Positions 1 to 8,921 of a DNA stretch of 64,000 nt are shown one piece after another. The notes under the pieces were generated by a model that saw nothing but the letters and a program-made list of their open reading frames with translations, was not told where the DNA came from and did no database searches. Source of the stretch: Cupriavidus phytohabitans. GTDB lineage: Bacteria; Pseudomonadota; Gammaproteobacteria; Burkholderiales; Burkholderiaceae. The stretch's first letter is position 1; each line of letters begins with the position of its first letter. The position numbers were made by a program, and so were the translations under genes. The stretch is taken from the NCBI RefSeq assembly GCF_000426345.1, contig NZ_AUFE01000009.1, positions 114,226 through 178,225 of the forward strand, written 5' to 3'.

Positions 1-426
1 CGTGCCGACGCCGGCGCGCGCAAGCTGGCCGAGCACAACGGCATCGATATCCGCTACTACAACATCATTTACGATGCGGTAGACGAGATCAAGGCGGCGA
101 TGTCCGGCATGCTGGCGCCGGAGAAGCGCGAGACCACGACCGGCACGGTCGAGGTGCGCCAGGTGTTCCGCGTGCCGAAGGTCGGCGCGGTGGCGGGTTG
201 TATGGTCACCGATGGCGTGGTCAAGCGCTCCTCGCTGGTGCGCGTGCTGCGCAACAACGTGGTCATCTTCAGCGGCGAGCTCGATTCGCTGAAGCGCTTC
301 AAGGACGACGTCAAGGAAGTGAAGCAAGGCTTCGAGTGCGGTCTGTCGATCAAGAACTTCAACGATGTTCAGGAAGGCGACCAGCTCGAGGTGTACGAAA
401 TCACCGAGGTGGCGCGTACGCTGTAA
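1..426 (+). CDS. infB: Translation initiation factor IF-2, C-terminal part (5' end outside window)
   Basis: The reading frame is open from the first base and ends with TAA at 424-426, giving the last 141 residues of IF-2. This part contains the end of domain IV/C1 and the C2 beta-barrel that binds the formylmethionine end of initiator tRNA. The recognisable IF-2 segments are [21 protein letters not shown], a VAGCMVTDG loop and the terminal [15 protein letters not shown]-2 is a cytoplasmic GTPase that positions fMet-tRNA on the 30S subunit; its GTPase domain is upstream of the window. The gene is followed by rbfA and truB, the usual nusA-infB operon order in proteobacteria. Identification is secure. 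Confidence 0.97.
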   Translation, partial: RADAGARKLAEHNGIDIRYYNIIYDAVDEIKAAMSGMLAPEKRETTTGTVEVRQVFRVPKVGAVAGCMVTDGVVKRSSLVRVLRNNVVIFSGELDSLKRFKDDVKEVKQGFECGLSIKNFNDVQEGDQLEVYEITEVARTL

Positions 427-437
427 GCGTCGCAAGC

Positions 438-461
438 AACGGCAGGCCTCGGCCTGCCGTT
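438..461 (+). terminator. Intergenic hairpin between infB and rbfA
   Basis: A near-perfect inverted repeat AACGGCAGGC / GGCCTGCCGTT with a short CTC loop lies 12 bases after the infB stop and 25 before rbfA. Only TTGT follows, so it is more likely an attenuator or RNA-processing/stability hairpin than a full terminator. Confidence 0.45.
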
Positions 462-485
462 GTCATCTCAGCAGAACAGTATTGA

Positions 486-854
486 ATGGCCAAGAAAGGC
501 AATATCTCCTCCCGCAACCTCCGCATCTCCGACCAGATCCAGAAGGACCTGGCCGAGATGATCCAGCGCGAGCTGCGCGACCCGCGCCTGGGCCTGGTCA
601 CGCTGCAGTCGGTCACGCTGACGCCGGACTATGCCCACGCCAAGGTGCACTTCACAGTGCTGGGTGCCGAGCCGGCAACGGCCGAAGCCATTCTCAACGA
701 GAAGGCCGGCTTCCTGCACTCGCTGCTGTACAAGCGCCTGCACATCCACACCGTGCCGACGCTGCGTTTCCTGCACGATACCTCGGTCGAACACGCGATC
801 GAGATGTCCAAGCTGATCAACGAAGCGAACGCCACGCGTTCGAAAGACGACTGA
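486..854 (+). CDS. rbfA: 30S ribosome-binding factor A
   Basis: This 122-residue protein has the full length of RbfA. It begins [19 protein letters not shown] and continues with the conserved [16 protein letters not shown] segment, followed by the single KH-like fold ([16 protein letters not shown], then [14 protein letters not shown]). RbfA is a cytoplasmic cold-shock and maturation factor that binds the 5' helix of 16S rRNA on free 30S subunits. It lies between infB and truB in the same orientation, consistent with co-transcription. The ATG at 486 is the only start that preserves the conserved N-terminus. Confidence 0.97.
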   Translation: MAKKGNISSRNLRISDQIQKDLAEMIQRELRDPRLGLVTLQSVTLTPDYAHAKVHFTVLGAEPATAEAILNEKAGFLHSLLYKRLHIHTVPTLRFLHDTSVEHAIEMSKLINEANATRSKDD

Positions 855-939
855 GCCGGTGCCCGTGCCGCCAGGCATGGGCAACGCGACCCGCAGGGCC
901 GCAAGCCGCGCCGCATCAGCGTCGCTCCTGTTTCCTCCG

Positions 940-1896
940 ATGACCGAATCCAACGCCGCTCGTCCGCCGCGCCTGCCGCGCCGCGACGTCCATGGTGTGC
1001 TGCTGCTCGACAAGCCGCTGGGCCTGTCGTCCAACGATGCGCTGGTGCGCGCCAAGCGCCTGCTGCGCGCCAACAAGGCCGGGCATACCGGCACGCTCGA
1101 CCCGCTGGCCACAGGCTTGCTGCCGCTGTGCTTCGGCGAGGCCACCAAGTTTTCGCAGGACCTGCTGGAAGCGGACAAGACCTATGACGCCGTGGTGCGG
1201 CTGGGTGCGCGCTCCAGTACCGGCGATGCCGAGGGCGAATTGCTCGATATCCGTGAGGTGACCTGCGACCGCGCCGCGGTGGAGCAGGCGCTGGCGCGCT
1301 TTACCGGCGAGATCGAACAGGTGCCGCCGATGCATTCTGCGCTGAAGAAGGATGGCCGACCGCTGTACGAGTACGCGCGCGCAGGGCAGACGGTCGAGCG
1401 CGCCGCGCGCCGTGTCACCATCCACGGGATCGAACTGCTGGATTGCGCGCTGCCCCCGTCGTTCACCACGGCCGCGTTTACCATGCGCGTGACCTGCAGC
1501 AAGGGCACCTACATCCGCACGCTGGCCGAGGACATCGGCGAGGCGCTGGGCTGCGGCGCCCACCTGACCGGGCTGCGCCGCATTGCCGTGGGCGACCTGA
1601 CGCTGGACGGTGCGGTGACGCTCGAGCAGATCGAGCAACAGGACGATGCCGCGCGCCCAGGCATGCTGGCCCCGGTCGACGCCTTGCTGCAGAAGAGCCC
1701 GCCCGTGACGCTGGACGAAGCTGCCGCCTCGCGCTTCCTGCAGGGACAGCGCATTGCGCGCCGGGACCTGCCCGAGGGCACCGAGATAGCGGAAGGCGTG
1801 CTGGCGCGCGTCTATGCCGGCGAGCCAGCGCGCCTGCTCGGCGTCGCGCGTATGCGCGAGGGCGCTTTGCGGCCGGAGCGGCTGGTCAAGCTGTAG
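940..1896 (+). CDS. truB: tRNA pseudouridine-55 synthase
   Basis: TruB makes pseudouridine 55 in the T-loop of tRNAs. The protein is 318 residues from the ATG at 940. The start of the core is VHGVLLLDKPLGLSSNDAL, the catalytic aspartate is D54 in HTGTLDPLATG, and the SALKKDGRPLYEYAR and CSKGTYIRTLAEDIG motifs follow, with a C-terminal PUA-like region. The frame is open upstream to a GTG at 859, which would add 27 poorly conserved residues; I prefer 940 because family members start close to the VHGVLLLDKP motif, but no strong ribosome-binding site decides it. It is the third gene of the infB-rbfA-truB run. Confidence 0.95.
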   Translation: MTESNAARPPRLPRRDVHGVLLLDKPLGLSSNDALVRAKRLLRANKAGHTGTLDPLATGLLPLCFGEATKFSQDLLEADKTYDAVVRLGARSSTGDAEGELLDIREVTCDRAAVEQALARFTGEIEQVPPMHSALKKDGRPLYEYARAGQTVERAARRVTIHGIELLDCALPPSFTTAAFTMRVTCSKGTYIRTLAEDIGEALGCGAHLTGLRRIAVGDLTLDGAVTLEQIEQQDDAARPGMLAPVDALLQKSPPVTLDEAAASRFLQGQRIARRDLPEGTEIAEGVLARVYAGEPARLLGVARMREGALRPERLVKL

Positions 1897-1920
1897 GCGC
1901 CGCTCCTTGCCGGTAGCGGA

Positions 1921-2131
1921 TCAGTCGAGCGTGATTTTCGCTGCCTTGATCACGTCGGCCCACATCTTGCGGTCCTGTGCCAGGAACCCGGCGAAATGCT
2001 CCGGCGTGTCGCCGACCGGCTCGGAGCCGAATTCCGCCATCTTCTTCTTCACTTCCGGATTCGCGAGCGCCTTCACCAGTGCCTGGTTGTAGCGGGCGAC
2101 GATCGGCCTGGGCAGGTCCTTCGGGCCGAAG
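1921..2131 (-). pseudogene. Fragment of a Bug/TctC periplasmic solute-binding protein (C-terminus only)
   Basis: Reading leftwards from about 2131, the sequence encodes about 70 residues, with GPKDLPRPIV, then KMAEFGSEPVGDTPEHF and finally MWADVIKAAKI before TGA at 1921-1923. This is the typical C-terminus of the Bug (TctC) extracytoplasmic binding proteins of tripartite tricarboxylate transporters, which are very abundant in Cupriavidus and Bordetella relatives. The first roughly 250 residues are missing: upstream the frame runs straight into the AroM-like fragment. It is therefore a deletion remnant with no expected function. Confidence 0.75.
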
Positions 2132-2149
2132 TGCCGGTGTCGGTATAAG

Positions 2150-2560
2150 GGGAGGCATGCGTAACGCGCAATTCACAGGACACCGGCCCGATCAGATGAA
2201 AGCTGCCGACCTGGCCTTCCAGGGGCAGCACGATGCCGAGCCGCTTGCATCCCTGGGCGAGCGCGACGGTCAGGTGATCCACCACCTGCTGCGGCTCGAT
2301 CACCAGCGTGCGCATCGGCGGCAGCGCGGTGCCTGTGCATAGCGGCACCAGTGCGTCGAAGCGGCCATCGTCCAGCGATGCCATCAGCCGCGCCAGCATG
2401 GCCTCGGCCACCGGCTTGCCCATCACCGCCTGCGAGCCGTCGCGCAGGCGGCTGGCGAAGCGGTATTCGCCGCCGTCGGGGGCGAGCGTGGCGATGGCAT
2501 CGGCGTCAAGGTCATCGAGGATGCCGAATTCTTCCGCGATTCAATCACCTGCTTGATGGA
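2150..2560 (-). pseudogene. AroM-family fragment fused to a foreign N-terminal stub
   Basis: From about 2545 leftwards an AroM-like protein can be read: EEFGILDDLDADAI, then APDGGEYRFASRLRDG, MGKPVAEAMLARL and DALVPLCTGTALPPM. This covers the first half to two thirds of the family; AroM proteins are Asp/Glu-racemase-like and of unclear function. It has no start of its own. A separate ATG at 2560 encodes MSIKQVIESR in another frame, resembling the start of a DUF1177-type protein (weak call), and breaks after about 10 codons. The C-terminal side breaks off at the Bug fragment. The three pieces look like a deletion scar of an AroM/DUF1177/transporter cluster whose pepE and iclR members survive next door. 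Confidence 0.65.
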
Positions 2561-2592
2561 CATCTTGCTTGGCTTTCCTGTATTGCGACGGG

Positions 2593-3309
2593 TCAGATGG
2601 CAGTGGCGCAGGCCGGCACCGACAATGCGCCGGGGGCGACGTCTTCGATCTCCTGGCCAAGGAACCAGCGTGCGCCATGCGCGCCGCCCATCTCCATGCA
2701 ATCGCCCGATACGCGCACCCAGTTGCCTTCGGGCAGGCCCAGCACCGGCATCCGCGGCTGCAGCACCGTGAACTCGGCCAGGCGCTGGTCACGGGTTTCG
2801 CCGCGGAAGCCCGGGACCACCAGGTTGAAGTAGTGCGGGTTGATCTGGAAGGGCACCAGCGCGAGCGCATCGAGGCCGCCGGGGTCGGCGACCGGCATGT
2901 CGTTGGTGGTGCGGATGGTCGGGCAGGCGACGTTGGTGCCCGCGCTCCAGCCGATATAGCGCGCGGCGCCCGCAGCCACCTGGCGCGCGATGACGGGCAG
3001 CAGGCCGCGCTCGCGCAGGCATTGCAGCAGGCGGAAGGTGTTGCCGCCACCGATGACGATCAGTTCGGCCGCTTCCAAAGCCCGTACGCAGTCGGCATCG
3101 GAGAGCCGGTGCGGGGAGTGCGCTTCGATGCCGGCCGGGGCCAGTGCGTCGCGCACCAATGCTTCATACGTGCCCCAGTCGCGCGTGACGCCGGCGAACG
3201 GCAGGAAGCAGGCACGGGTGCGTCCGCCGGCCAGTTCGCGGATGGCGTCGTGGGCATGGACGAGGTAGCCCGCGTCGCTGGAGGAGTTGCTGAGTAACAG
3301 GAGTTCCAT
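2593..3309 (-). CDS. pepE: Peptidase E (alpha-aspartyl dipeptidase, family S51)
   Basis: This 238-residue protein has the full length of PepE. It starts MELLLLSNSSSD and carries the S51 catalytic set: nucleophile S122 in GWSAGTN, the aspartate in TTNDMPV (D137) and the histidine in FQINPHYF (H159). PepE is a cytoplasmic serine peptidase that cleaves Asp-X dipeptides. An IclR regulator lies 21 bases upstream in the same orientation and an AroM fragment downstream, so this is the surviving centre of a dipeptide or amino-acid use cluster. It appears intact, although its downstream partners are decayed. Confidence 0.93.
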   Translation of the reverse strand: MELLLLSNSSSDAGYLVHAHDAIRELAGGRTRACFLPFAGVTRDWGTYEALVRDALAPAGIEAHSPHRLSDADCVRALEAAELIVIGGGNTFRLLQCLRERGLLPVIARQVAAGAARYIGWSAGTNVACPTIRTTNDMPVADPGGLDALALVPFQINPHYFNLVVPGFRGETRDQRLAEFTVLQPRMPVLGLPEGNWVRVSGDCMEMGGAHGARWFLGQEIEDVAPGALSVPACATAI

Positions 3310-3330
3310 GGGATTGAGCTGCCGGGGTTG

Positions 3331-4170
3331 CTAGTGCCCGGCGGTGTCGCCGGGATGGAGCCAGAGCGGATCGCCGATGCGCTGCCCGACCGGCGCCACC
3401 GCCCGCACCAGCGTTTCGCGCAGCGCGTCGGCCTGGGCCTGGCTGACCTGCATCGCGGTGAACGACAGGCACAGGCCGCGCACATCGCCGGAAAGCGGAT
3501 CGGCCAGCGTGGTGGCCACCGCGCCGATGCCCGGCATGCCTTCATTCACGGCGATCGCGCTGCGCTCGCGGCTGGCGCTTGCCACGCGCTCGGCCAGTTC
3601 GGCCACAGTAGAGGGGCAGCCCGCCGGCGCCTCGGGCAATTTGCGCGCACCGGAGGTGCCATAGCGTGCGCTGAATTCGGCTTCCGGCAGGCGCGAGAGC
3701 AGGACGCGGCCCATCGCGGTGGTGAATGCCGGCCGCCGCGCGCCCGGCGGCGACAGCACTTGCACCGGGTTGCTGCCGTTCAGGCGCTGCAGGACCACGG
3801 TGTCGGTGCCGTCGAGCATCGACAGGTAGGCGGTAAAGCCGGTGGAGTCCGACAGCGAAGCCAGGATGGCCCGGCATTGCTCGTCGAACGGATGCGCCTG
3901 TGTCGCCGCCTGGGCGGCGCGAATCAGGAGCGTCCCGGGGCGGTAGCGCCGTGTCGACGGCTGCAGCTCCAGCAGCCGGTAGCGCACCATCTGCGCCAGC
4001 AGCCGCGAAGCCGAGCTCTTGGCCAGGCCGAGTTCGTCAATGACGTCGTTGAACGTGACTTCGTGCCGGCCCTGTTCGAACATGGCCAGCACGCTTTCCA
4101 CGCCTTCGAGAATGCTCACACCGTCGCTCCGTCGTTCTGATATTCGGTTGGTTCCGTTTTTCGGAACCAT
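3331..4170 (-). CDS. IclR-family transcriptional regulator
   Basis: This protein of about 279 residues has the two IclR parts. The N-terminal winged helix-turn-helix runs from SILEGVESVLAMF through ELGLAKSSASRLL to RRYRPG. The C-terminal effector domain has the typical RVLLSRLPEAE region and the block ending in GLCLSFT. IclR proteins usually control the adjacent catabolic gene, here pepE 21 bases downstream. I take the ATG at 4170, which encodes MVPKNG; in-frame starts at 4197 and 4242 also exist. The chosen start places a perfect operator-like palindrome over the first codons, compatible with autoregulation. The ligand cannot be predicted. Confidence 0.85.
   Translation of the reverse strand: MVPKNGTNRISERRSDGVSILEGVESVLAMFEQGRHEVTFNDVIDELGLAKSSASRLLAQMVRYRLLELQPSTRRYRPGTLLIRAAQAATQAHPFDEQCRAILASLSDSTGFTAYLSMLDGTDTVVLQRLNGSNPVQVLSPPGARRPAFTTAMGRVLLSRLPEAEFSARYGTSGARKLPEAPAGCPSTVAELAERVASASRERSAIAVNEGMPGIGAVATTLADPLSGDVRGLCLSFTAMQVSQAQADALRETLVRAVAPVGQRIGDPLWLHPGDTAGH
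4150..4168. promoter_or_regulatory. Operator-like palindrome at the start of the IclR gene
   Basis: GGTTCCG-TTTTT-CGGAACC is a perfect 7-bp inverted repeat with a 5-bp spacer. A second, partly degenerate copy (GGTTCCG-TAAAT-CGG) lies at 4171-4185. TTCCG/CGGAA arms are common in IclR-family operators; placement over the regulator's own start suggests autorepression. Confidence 0.5.
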
Positions 4171-4240
4171 GGTTCCGTAAATCGGTTCGGAAATCATAGG
4201 ACGGCCGGGGCCGGAATACAAGGGGGCCAGTCGAGAAGAC

Positions 4241-4270
4241 AAAAAAGGGACGCTCGCAAGCGTCCCTTTG
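4241..4270 (-). terminator. Rho-independent terminator after the efflux operon
   Basis: On the minus strand the stem AAAGGGACGCT / AGCGTCCCTTT is followed by a run of T (AAAAAA at 4241-4246 on the plus strand). It lies 22 bases after the EmrB-like stop and ends the leftward efflux operon before the iclR promoter. Confidence 0.8.
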
Positions 4271-4291
4271 TCCCATCAGCAGGCGTGTGCC

Positions 4292-5902
4292 TCAGTGCGC
4301 CGCCATCGCGTCCGCCGAACCGCCGCCGCCCCTGGCCGGCCGCGTCAGCCAGACAAAGCCGATCAGTACGAAGAACAGCATCCCCGAGATCCAGAAGATA
4401 TCGTTGGCGCCCAGCATGGCTGCCTGCTGGCTGATATTGCGCTCGATCACCCCCACCGCCTGTGCCTGGCTCATGCCCATCTGCATCAGGTGGCTGAGCT
4501 GGTCCTGGTAGGCCGGGTTGTACGGGTTCACCTGCTCGACCAGCTGCGCATGGTGCAGGGCCGAGCGGTTCTCCCATACCGTGGTCGAGATCGAGGCGCC
4601 GATGCCGCCGAAGGTGATCCGCACGAAGTTCGACAGGCCCGACGCCGCCGGAATCTTCTCGGCCGGCTGCCCCGACAGGATGATCGAAGTCAGCGGGATA
4701 AAGAACATCGCCATTGCCGCGCCCTGGATCAGCGTCGGCACCATCAGCGTCCAGGTATCGACCTGCGTGGTGAAGCCCGAACGCATCAGGCTGACGATGC
4801 CGAAGGTGATGAACGCAGCCGTTGCGACCCAGCGCGCATCCATCTTCGGCAAGTTGCGCCCGATCACCGGCGACAGCAGGATCGCGAAGATCCCCACCGG
4901 CGCCATCACGATGCCGGCATCCGTCGCGGTATAGCCGACGATGGTCTGCAGCCACAGCGGCAGGATCACCAGGTTGCCGAAGAACAGCCCGTATGCCACC
5001 GAGATTGCCACCACGCCCGAGCTGAAGTTGCGGCCCTTGAACAGGCTGATGTCGACGATCGGATGCTTCTCATAGGTCTCCCACGCCAGGAAGAACAGGA
5101 AACCGACAATTGCCACCAGCGTCAGCACCACGATCTCGGTGGAGTGGAACCAGTCCAGCTCCTTGCCCTTGTCGAGCATCAGCTGCATCGAGCCCACCCA
5201 GATCACCAGCAGCGCCAGGCCGATGCGGTCGATCGGCAGCACCTTGGTCGGCGTCTCGCGGTCCTTGTAGATGGCCCAGGTGGCGTAGGCGGTGATGATC
5301 CCCACCGGCACGTTGATGTAGAAGATCCACGGCCACGTCATGTTGTCGGAGATCCAGCCACCCAGCAGCGGGCCCATGATGGGCGCCACCAGCGTGGTCA
5401 TGCCCCACAGCGCCAGCGCCATGGTGCTCTTCGCGGGCGGATAGCTCGACAGCAGCAGCGACTGCGACAGCGGGATCATCGGCCCCGCCACCGCCCCTTG
5501 CAGCACTCGGGCGGCCAGCAGCGTTTCCAGGTTGGGCGCGACGCCGCACAGCCACGACGCCAGCACGAACAGCAGGATCGACGTGATGAACAGCCGCACC
5601 GCGCCGAAGCGCGTGGTCAGCCAGCCGGTCAGCGGCACCGAGATCGCATTGGCCACCGCGAACGAGGTAATGACCCAGGTGCCCTGGTTCGGCGCCACCC
5701 CGAGGTCGCCCGAGATCGCCGGGATCGACACGTTGGCGATCGACGAGTCGAGCACGTTCATGAACGTGGCCAGCGACAGCGCGATGGTGCCGAGCACCAG
5801 CTTGCCGCCGGTCAGCGGCTGCGGCGGCTGCGGCGCCAGCGGCGCGGCAGGCCGCGCCGGCGTGCCGGCGCCGGACTGCGCGGCGGTGATGGAGTTGGCC
5901 AT
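4292..5902 (-). CDS. EmrB/QacA-type drug:H+ antiporter (MFS, DHA2 family, 14 TM)
   Basis: This 536-residue inner-membrane transporter has an alanine/proline-rich cytoplasmic N-tail and about 14 hydrophobic segments. The first membrane helix carries LATFMNVLDSSIANVSIPAI (DHA2 motif D1); it is followed by the QGTWVITSFAVANAISVPLTGWL motif and the motif A-like GAVRLF loop. The protein couples proton influx to drug export and needs a membrane-fusion partner, encoded immediately upstream with a 2-base gap. With the NodT-type outer-membrane factor and MarR regulator it forms a complete tripartite pump. The substrate is unknown. The family call is secure. Confidence 0.93.
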   Translation of the reverse strand: MANSITAAQSGAGTPARPAAPLAPQPPQPLTGGKLVLGTIALSLATFMNVLDSSIANVSIPAISGDLGVAPNQGTWVITSFAVANAISVPLTGWLTTRFGAVRLFITSILLFVLASWLCGVAPNLETLLAARVLQGAVAGPMIPLSQSLLLSSYPPAKSTMALALWGMTTLVAPIMGPLLGGWISDNMTWPWIFYINVPVGIITAYATWAIYKDRETPTKVLPIDRIGLALLVIWVGSMQLMLDKGKELDWFHSTEIVVLTLVAIVGFLFFLAWETYEKHPIVDISLFKGRNFSSGVVAISVAYGLFFGNLVILPLWLQTIVGYTATDAGIVMAPVGIFAILLSPVIGRNLPKMDARWVATAAFITFGIVSLMRSGFTTQVDTWTLMVPTLIQGAAMAMFFIPLTSIILSGQPAEKIPAASGLSNFVRITFGGIGASISTTVWENRSALHHAQLVEQVNPYNPAYQDQLSHLMQMGMSQAQAVGVIERNISQQAAMLGANDIFWISGMLFFVLIGFVWLTRPARGGGGSADAMAAH

Positions 5903-5904
5903 GA

Positions 5905-7218
5905 TCAGGAGCGGGCCGGCTTGGCGTTGGCACCGCCGGTCGCGTTGGCGGTGTCGGGCCCGATGGCCCCGTTGCCTCCGTTGGTCCCCTTGGCGCCTTC
6001 GGCCCCGGCGGCAGCAGGCAGGCCGGCGGCGCGGCCGCCGTTGTTGGCGGTGATGATCTGTGCGATCAGCTGGTCGGCGTCCTGTGCCACCTTGTCATAG
6101 ACATCGGTCTGCATCAGCCTGGCCGGCGCGGCGTTGGCCATGGCGGCGCCTTCCTCGCGGCGCACGTCGACCTTCACGGTCATCGACAGGCCCACGCGCA
6201 GCGGGTGGTCCTTGAGCTGCCGCGCATCCAGCGCGATCCGCACCGGCAGGCGCTGCACCACCTTGATCCAGTTGCCGGTGGCGTTCTGTGCCGGCAGCAG
6301 CGAGAAGGCCGAGCCGGTACCGGCCGAGAAGCCCGCGACCTTGCCCTTGTACTCCACCTTGGAGCCGTACACGTCAGCCTCCAGCGTCACCGGCTGGCCG
6401 ATGCGCATATGGGTGATCTGCACTTCCTTGAAGTTGGCGTCGACCCAGACCTGGTCCAGCGGCACCACGGCCATCAGCGGCGCGCCCGCGGCCACGCGCT
6501 GGCCCACCTGCACCGAGCGCTTGGCCACGTAGCCGGTCACCGGCGCCGGCAGCGTCGAGCGCGCGAACGACAGGTAGGCCGATCGCAGGTTGGCGGCGGC
6601 GCGCTGCACGTTGGGGTGCTTCTCCACCGTGGTCTGGTCGGTCAGTGCCTTGTTCGACGCGAGCTGCTCGCGCGCGGCCAGCAGCGCCGATTCCGCGGCC
6701 TTGAGCGCGGCCTGCGCGTGCGCGATCTCTTCACTGGAGACCGCGCCCGTGCCGGCGATGGCCTGGCGGCGGCGCAAATCTTCGCGCGCCTTGGCGACAT
6801 CGGCTTCGCGCAGCGCCACGTTGGCGGCGAGCGAGCCGTTGTTCACGTAAAGCGTGCGCACCTCACGCACGGCCTGCGCCAGTTGCGCCTCGGCCTGTTC
6901 CATCGATACCTGGGTATCGGCCCGGTCAAGCTGGATCAGCGGCTGGCCGGCGGTGACGAGCTGGGTGTCGTCGGCGGCGATCGACACGACGGTGCCGCCG
7001 ACCAGCGGGGTCACCTGCACCACGTTGCCGGCAACGTACGCATCGTCGGTGCTTTCGAAATGGCGGGCGTACATGCCCCAGTACACGCCGTAGCCGATGC
7101 CGGCAACGACGATCGCCGCGGTCAGCGCCAGCAGCATGCGCTTGCGCTTGCCATTGTCGCCGGAGGCCGGGGTTTGCTGGGGATGGTTGGTGCCGGTCGC
7201 TTGCTGGTTATTGCTCAT
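5905..7218 (-). CDS. EmrA/HlyD-type membrane fusion protein
   Basis: This 437-residue periplasmic adaptor has an N-terminal anchor helix (residues about 28-45, LLALTAAIVVAGIGYGVYWG), a first half-lipoyl motif near STDDAYVAGNVVQVTPLVGG, a long coiled-coil hairpin from about residue 100 to 220, and a second half-lipoyl/beta-barrel region (APVTGYVAKRSVQVGQRV). It ends in an alanine/glycine-rich tail of about 60 residues that is longer than usual. It bridges the inner-membrane EmrB protein to the outer-membrane channel. It sits between these two genes in one operon. Confidence 0.93.
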   Translation of the reverse strand: MSNNQQATGTNHPQQTPASGDNGKRKRMLLALTAAIVVAGIGYGVYWGMYARHFESTDDAYVAGNVVQVTPLVGGTVVSIAADDTQLVTAGQPLIQLDRADTQVSMEQAEAQLAQAVREVRTLYVNNGSLAANVALREADVAKAREDLRRRQAIAGTGAVSSEEIAHAQAALKAAESALLAAREQLASNKALTDQTTVEKHPNVQRAAANLRSAYLSFARSTLPAPVTGYVAKRSVQVGQRVAAGAPLMAVVPLDQVWVDANFKEVQITHMRIGQPVTLEADVYGSKVEYKGKVAGFSAGTGSAFSLLPAQNATGNWIKVVQRLPVRIALDARQLKDHPLRVGLSMTVKVDVRREEGAAMANAAPARLMQTDVYDKVAQDADQLIAQIITANNGGRAAGLPAAAGAEGAKGTNGGNGAIGPDTANATGGANAKPARS

Positions 7219-7262
7219 GATGTTCTCTGCTGAATCTTGTCTGCGATCACTGGGTGCGCGGA

Positions 7263-8816
7263 TCAGCCGCGGGCGCCCGCCTGGGTCTTGTCCTGTTGCT
7301 GCGCGGCGCCGGCCTGGCTGTGGCCTGCGTGGCTCTCTTCGTCGGCAGGCTCCTGGTAGCCCCCGCCGAGCGCCTTCATCAGGCCCATCTGCAGGTCAAG
7401 CCGGCGTGCCTGCAGGTCGGTCGCGAGCCGGCGCTGCTGCAGCACGTTGCTTTCCGCGTTGAGCACGGTCAGCTGCGTGCCCAGACCTGCCTTGTAGCGC
7501 GTAGTCGCCAGCGCGTAGGCGTGCTCGGCCAGGTCCAGGGCTTCGCGCTGGGTCTGGATCTGCTTGTCGACGCTGCGGATGCTGGTCATGGTGTCGGCGG
7601 TTTCGCGCAGCGCGTCCACTAGCGCCTGGTTGTAGTTGGCCACGGCGATGTCGTAGCCGGCGTACTTGCCCTTCAGGTTGGCGCGCAGCCTGCCGCCCTC
7701 GAAGATCGGCAGGCGCACGGTCGGGCCGATGCCGAAGGTGCGGCTGATGCCCATCAGCAGGTTGGACGGATCCAGCGCTGCCAGGCCGGCAAATGCCGTC
7801 AGGCTGACGTCGGGCAGGAATTCCTTCTTGGCGACGTTGATGTCCTTGGACGCCGCTTCGACGCGCCAGCGCGCCGCCACCAGGTCGGGGCGGCGGCCCA
7901 GCAGGCCGATGGTCAGGTCGTCGGGAAGAGTGGGTGTGGCCTGGGCCAGCAGCACCGGCGGCTGGATCTGCAGGCCGCGGTCCGGGCCCTTGCCCAGCAG
8001 CGCGGCGAGCTGGTTGCGGGCCAGCGCGATCTCTTCGTCGACGCGCTGCAGGTCGGTCTGCGATGCGGCCACGGTGCCGCGTGCCTGCGTGGTCTCGACC
8101 TGCGTGTCCAGGCCGGCGGCCAGCCGCTGGCGCGACAGCTCGGTCAGGTCGCGGCGCTGCGCGATGGCACGCTCGGCGACGTCGCGCTGGGCATACAGCG
8201 CGGCCAGGCGGGCGTAGTTGCGCGCGATCGAGGTCGCCAGGATCAGGCGCGAGGCCTGGCTTTCCGCCTCGGCGGCACGGTCGTCCGACAGCGCCGCTTC
8301 GAGCGCATCGCGGTTCTTGCCCCAGAAGTCGAAGTCATAGGACAGGCCCACCTGCAGGCGCGACTGGTTCTGCCACGAGCCGGCCAGTGGCGTGCCTTCG
8401 AACAGGTCCTTCTCGGAGAAGCGCTGGCGGATCAGGCTGCCTTCGAACTCCAGGTGCGGGTAGAGCGCGCTGCGCGTGGCCTCGGCCATGGCGCGCGACG
8501 CTTCCACGCGGGCAAAGGCCGCCTGCAGGCTGGGATTGTCTTTGACGGCCTCGTCGACCAGCGCGCTCAGCTGCGGGTCCCTGAACTGGTCTACCCAGTC
8601 CTGCGTGGGCCACTGCCCGTGTTCGCCGGGCAGGATTTGCGAGGTGGCCATCGCGGCCGGGTCGGCCATGGTCTGGGTACTGTGCGAGTTGCCGAGCGCT
8701 GCACAGCCGGCCAGCACCGCCGCGGCAACGACCGTCAATGCCAGCGTGCCCGCCCGGCGTGCCAGCTCGAGCGGGCGGGCTGGCAACGGGGCTTGTGAAG
8801 AGAGAACTTGTTTCAT
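7263..8816 (-). CDS. NodT-family outer membrane efflux lipoprotein
   Basis: This 517-residue RND/MFS outer-membrane factor has a signal peptide with lipobox VLAGC (lipidated C38). Two repeated outer-membrane-efflux domains follow, each with a long helical hairpin; typical stretches are LVDEAVKDNPSLQAAFARVEASRA and GRRPDLVAARWRVEAASKD. Trimers form the tunnel that crosses the outer membrane and periplasm. The C-terminus carries an extra His/Gln-rich tail (HAGHSQAGAAQQQ). It is the first structural gene of the pump, downstream of marR in the same direction. Confidence 0.92.
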   Translation of the reverse strand: MKQVLSSQAPLPARPLELARRAGTLALTVVAAAVLAGCAALGNSHSTQTMADPAAMATSQILPGEHGQWPTQDWVDQFRDPQLSALVDEAVKDNPSLQAAFARVEASRAMAEATRSALYPHLEFEGSLIRQRFSEKDLFEGTPLAGSWQNQSRLQVGLSYDFDFWGKNRDALEAALSDDRAAEAESQASRLILATSIARNYARLAALYAQRDVAERAIAQRRDLTELSRQRLAAGLDTQVETTQARGTVAASQTDLQRVDEEIALARNQLAALLGKGPDRGLQIQPPVLLAQATPTLPDDLTIGLLGRRPDLVAARWRVEAASKDINVAKKEFLPDVSLTAFAGLAALDPSNLLMGISRTFGIGPTVRLPIFEGGRLRANLKGKYAGYDIAVANYNQALVDALRETADTMTSIRSVDKQIQTQREALDLAEHAYALATTRYKAGLGTQLTVLNAESNVLQQRRLATDLQARRLDLQMGLMKALGGGYQEPADEESHAGHSQAGAAQQQDKTQAGARG

Positions 8817-8921
8817 GGTGTCGCTCCGTGTCCGGAGCCATGCTTTGTGACGGGTGGTACGGTGTGTCCGGCGTGCCGGACGGTCTGCCTCGCCGGGGTT
8901 CGGGCTCCGGCCGGCGCCGCG

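Noticed and set aside
4268..6100. 610-codon plus-strand frame rich in Arg, His and Gln
   Set aside because: Exactly antisense to the EmrB-like gene in high-GC DNA; composition is that of a shadow frame.
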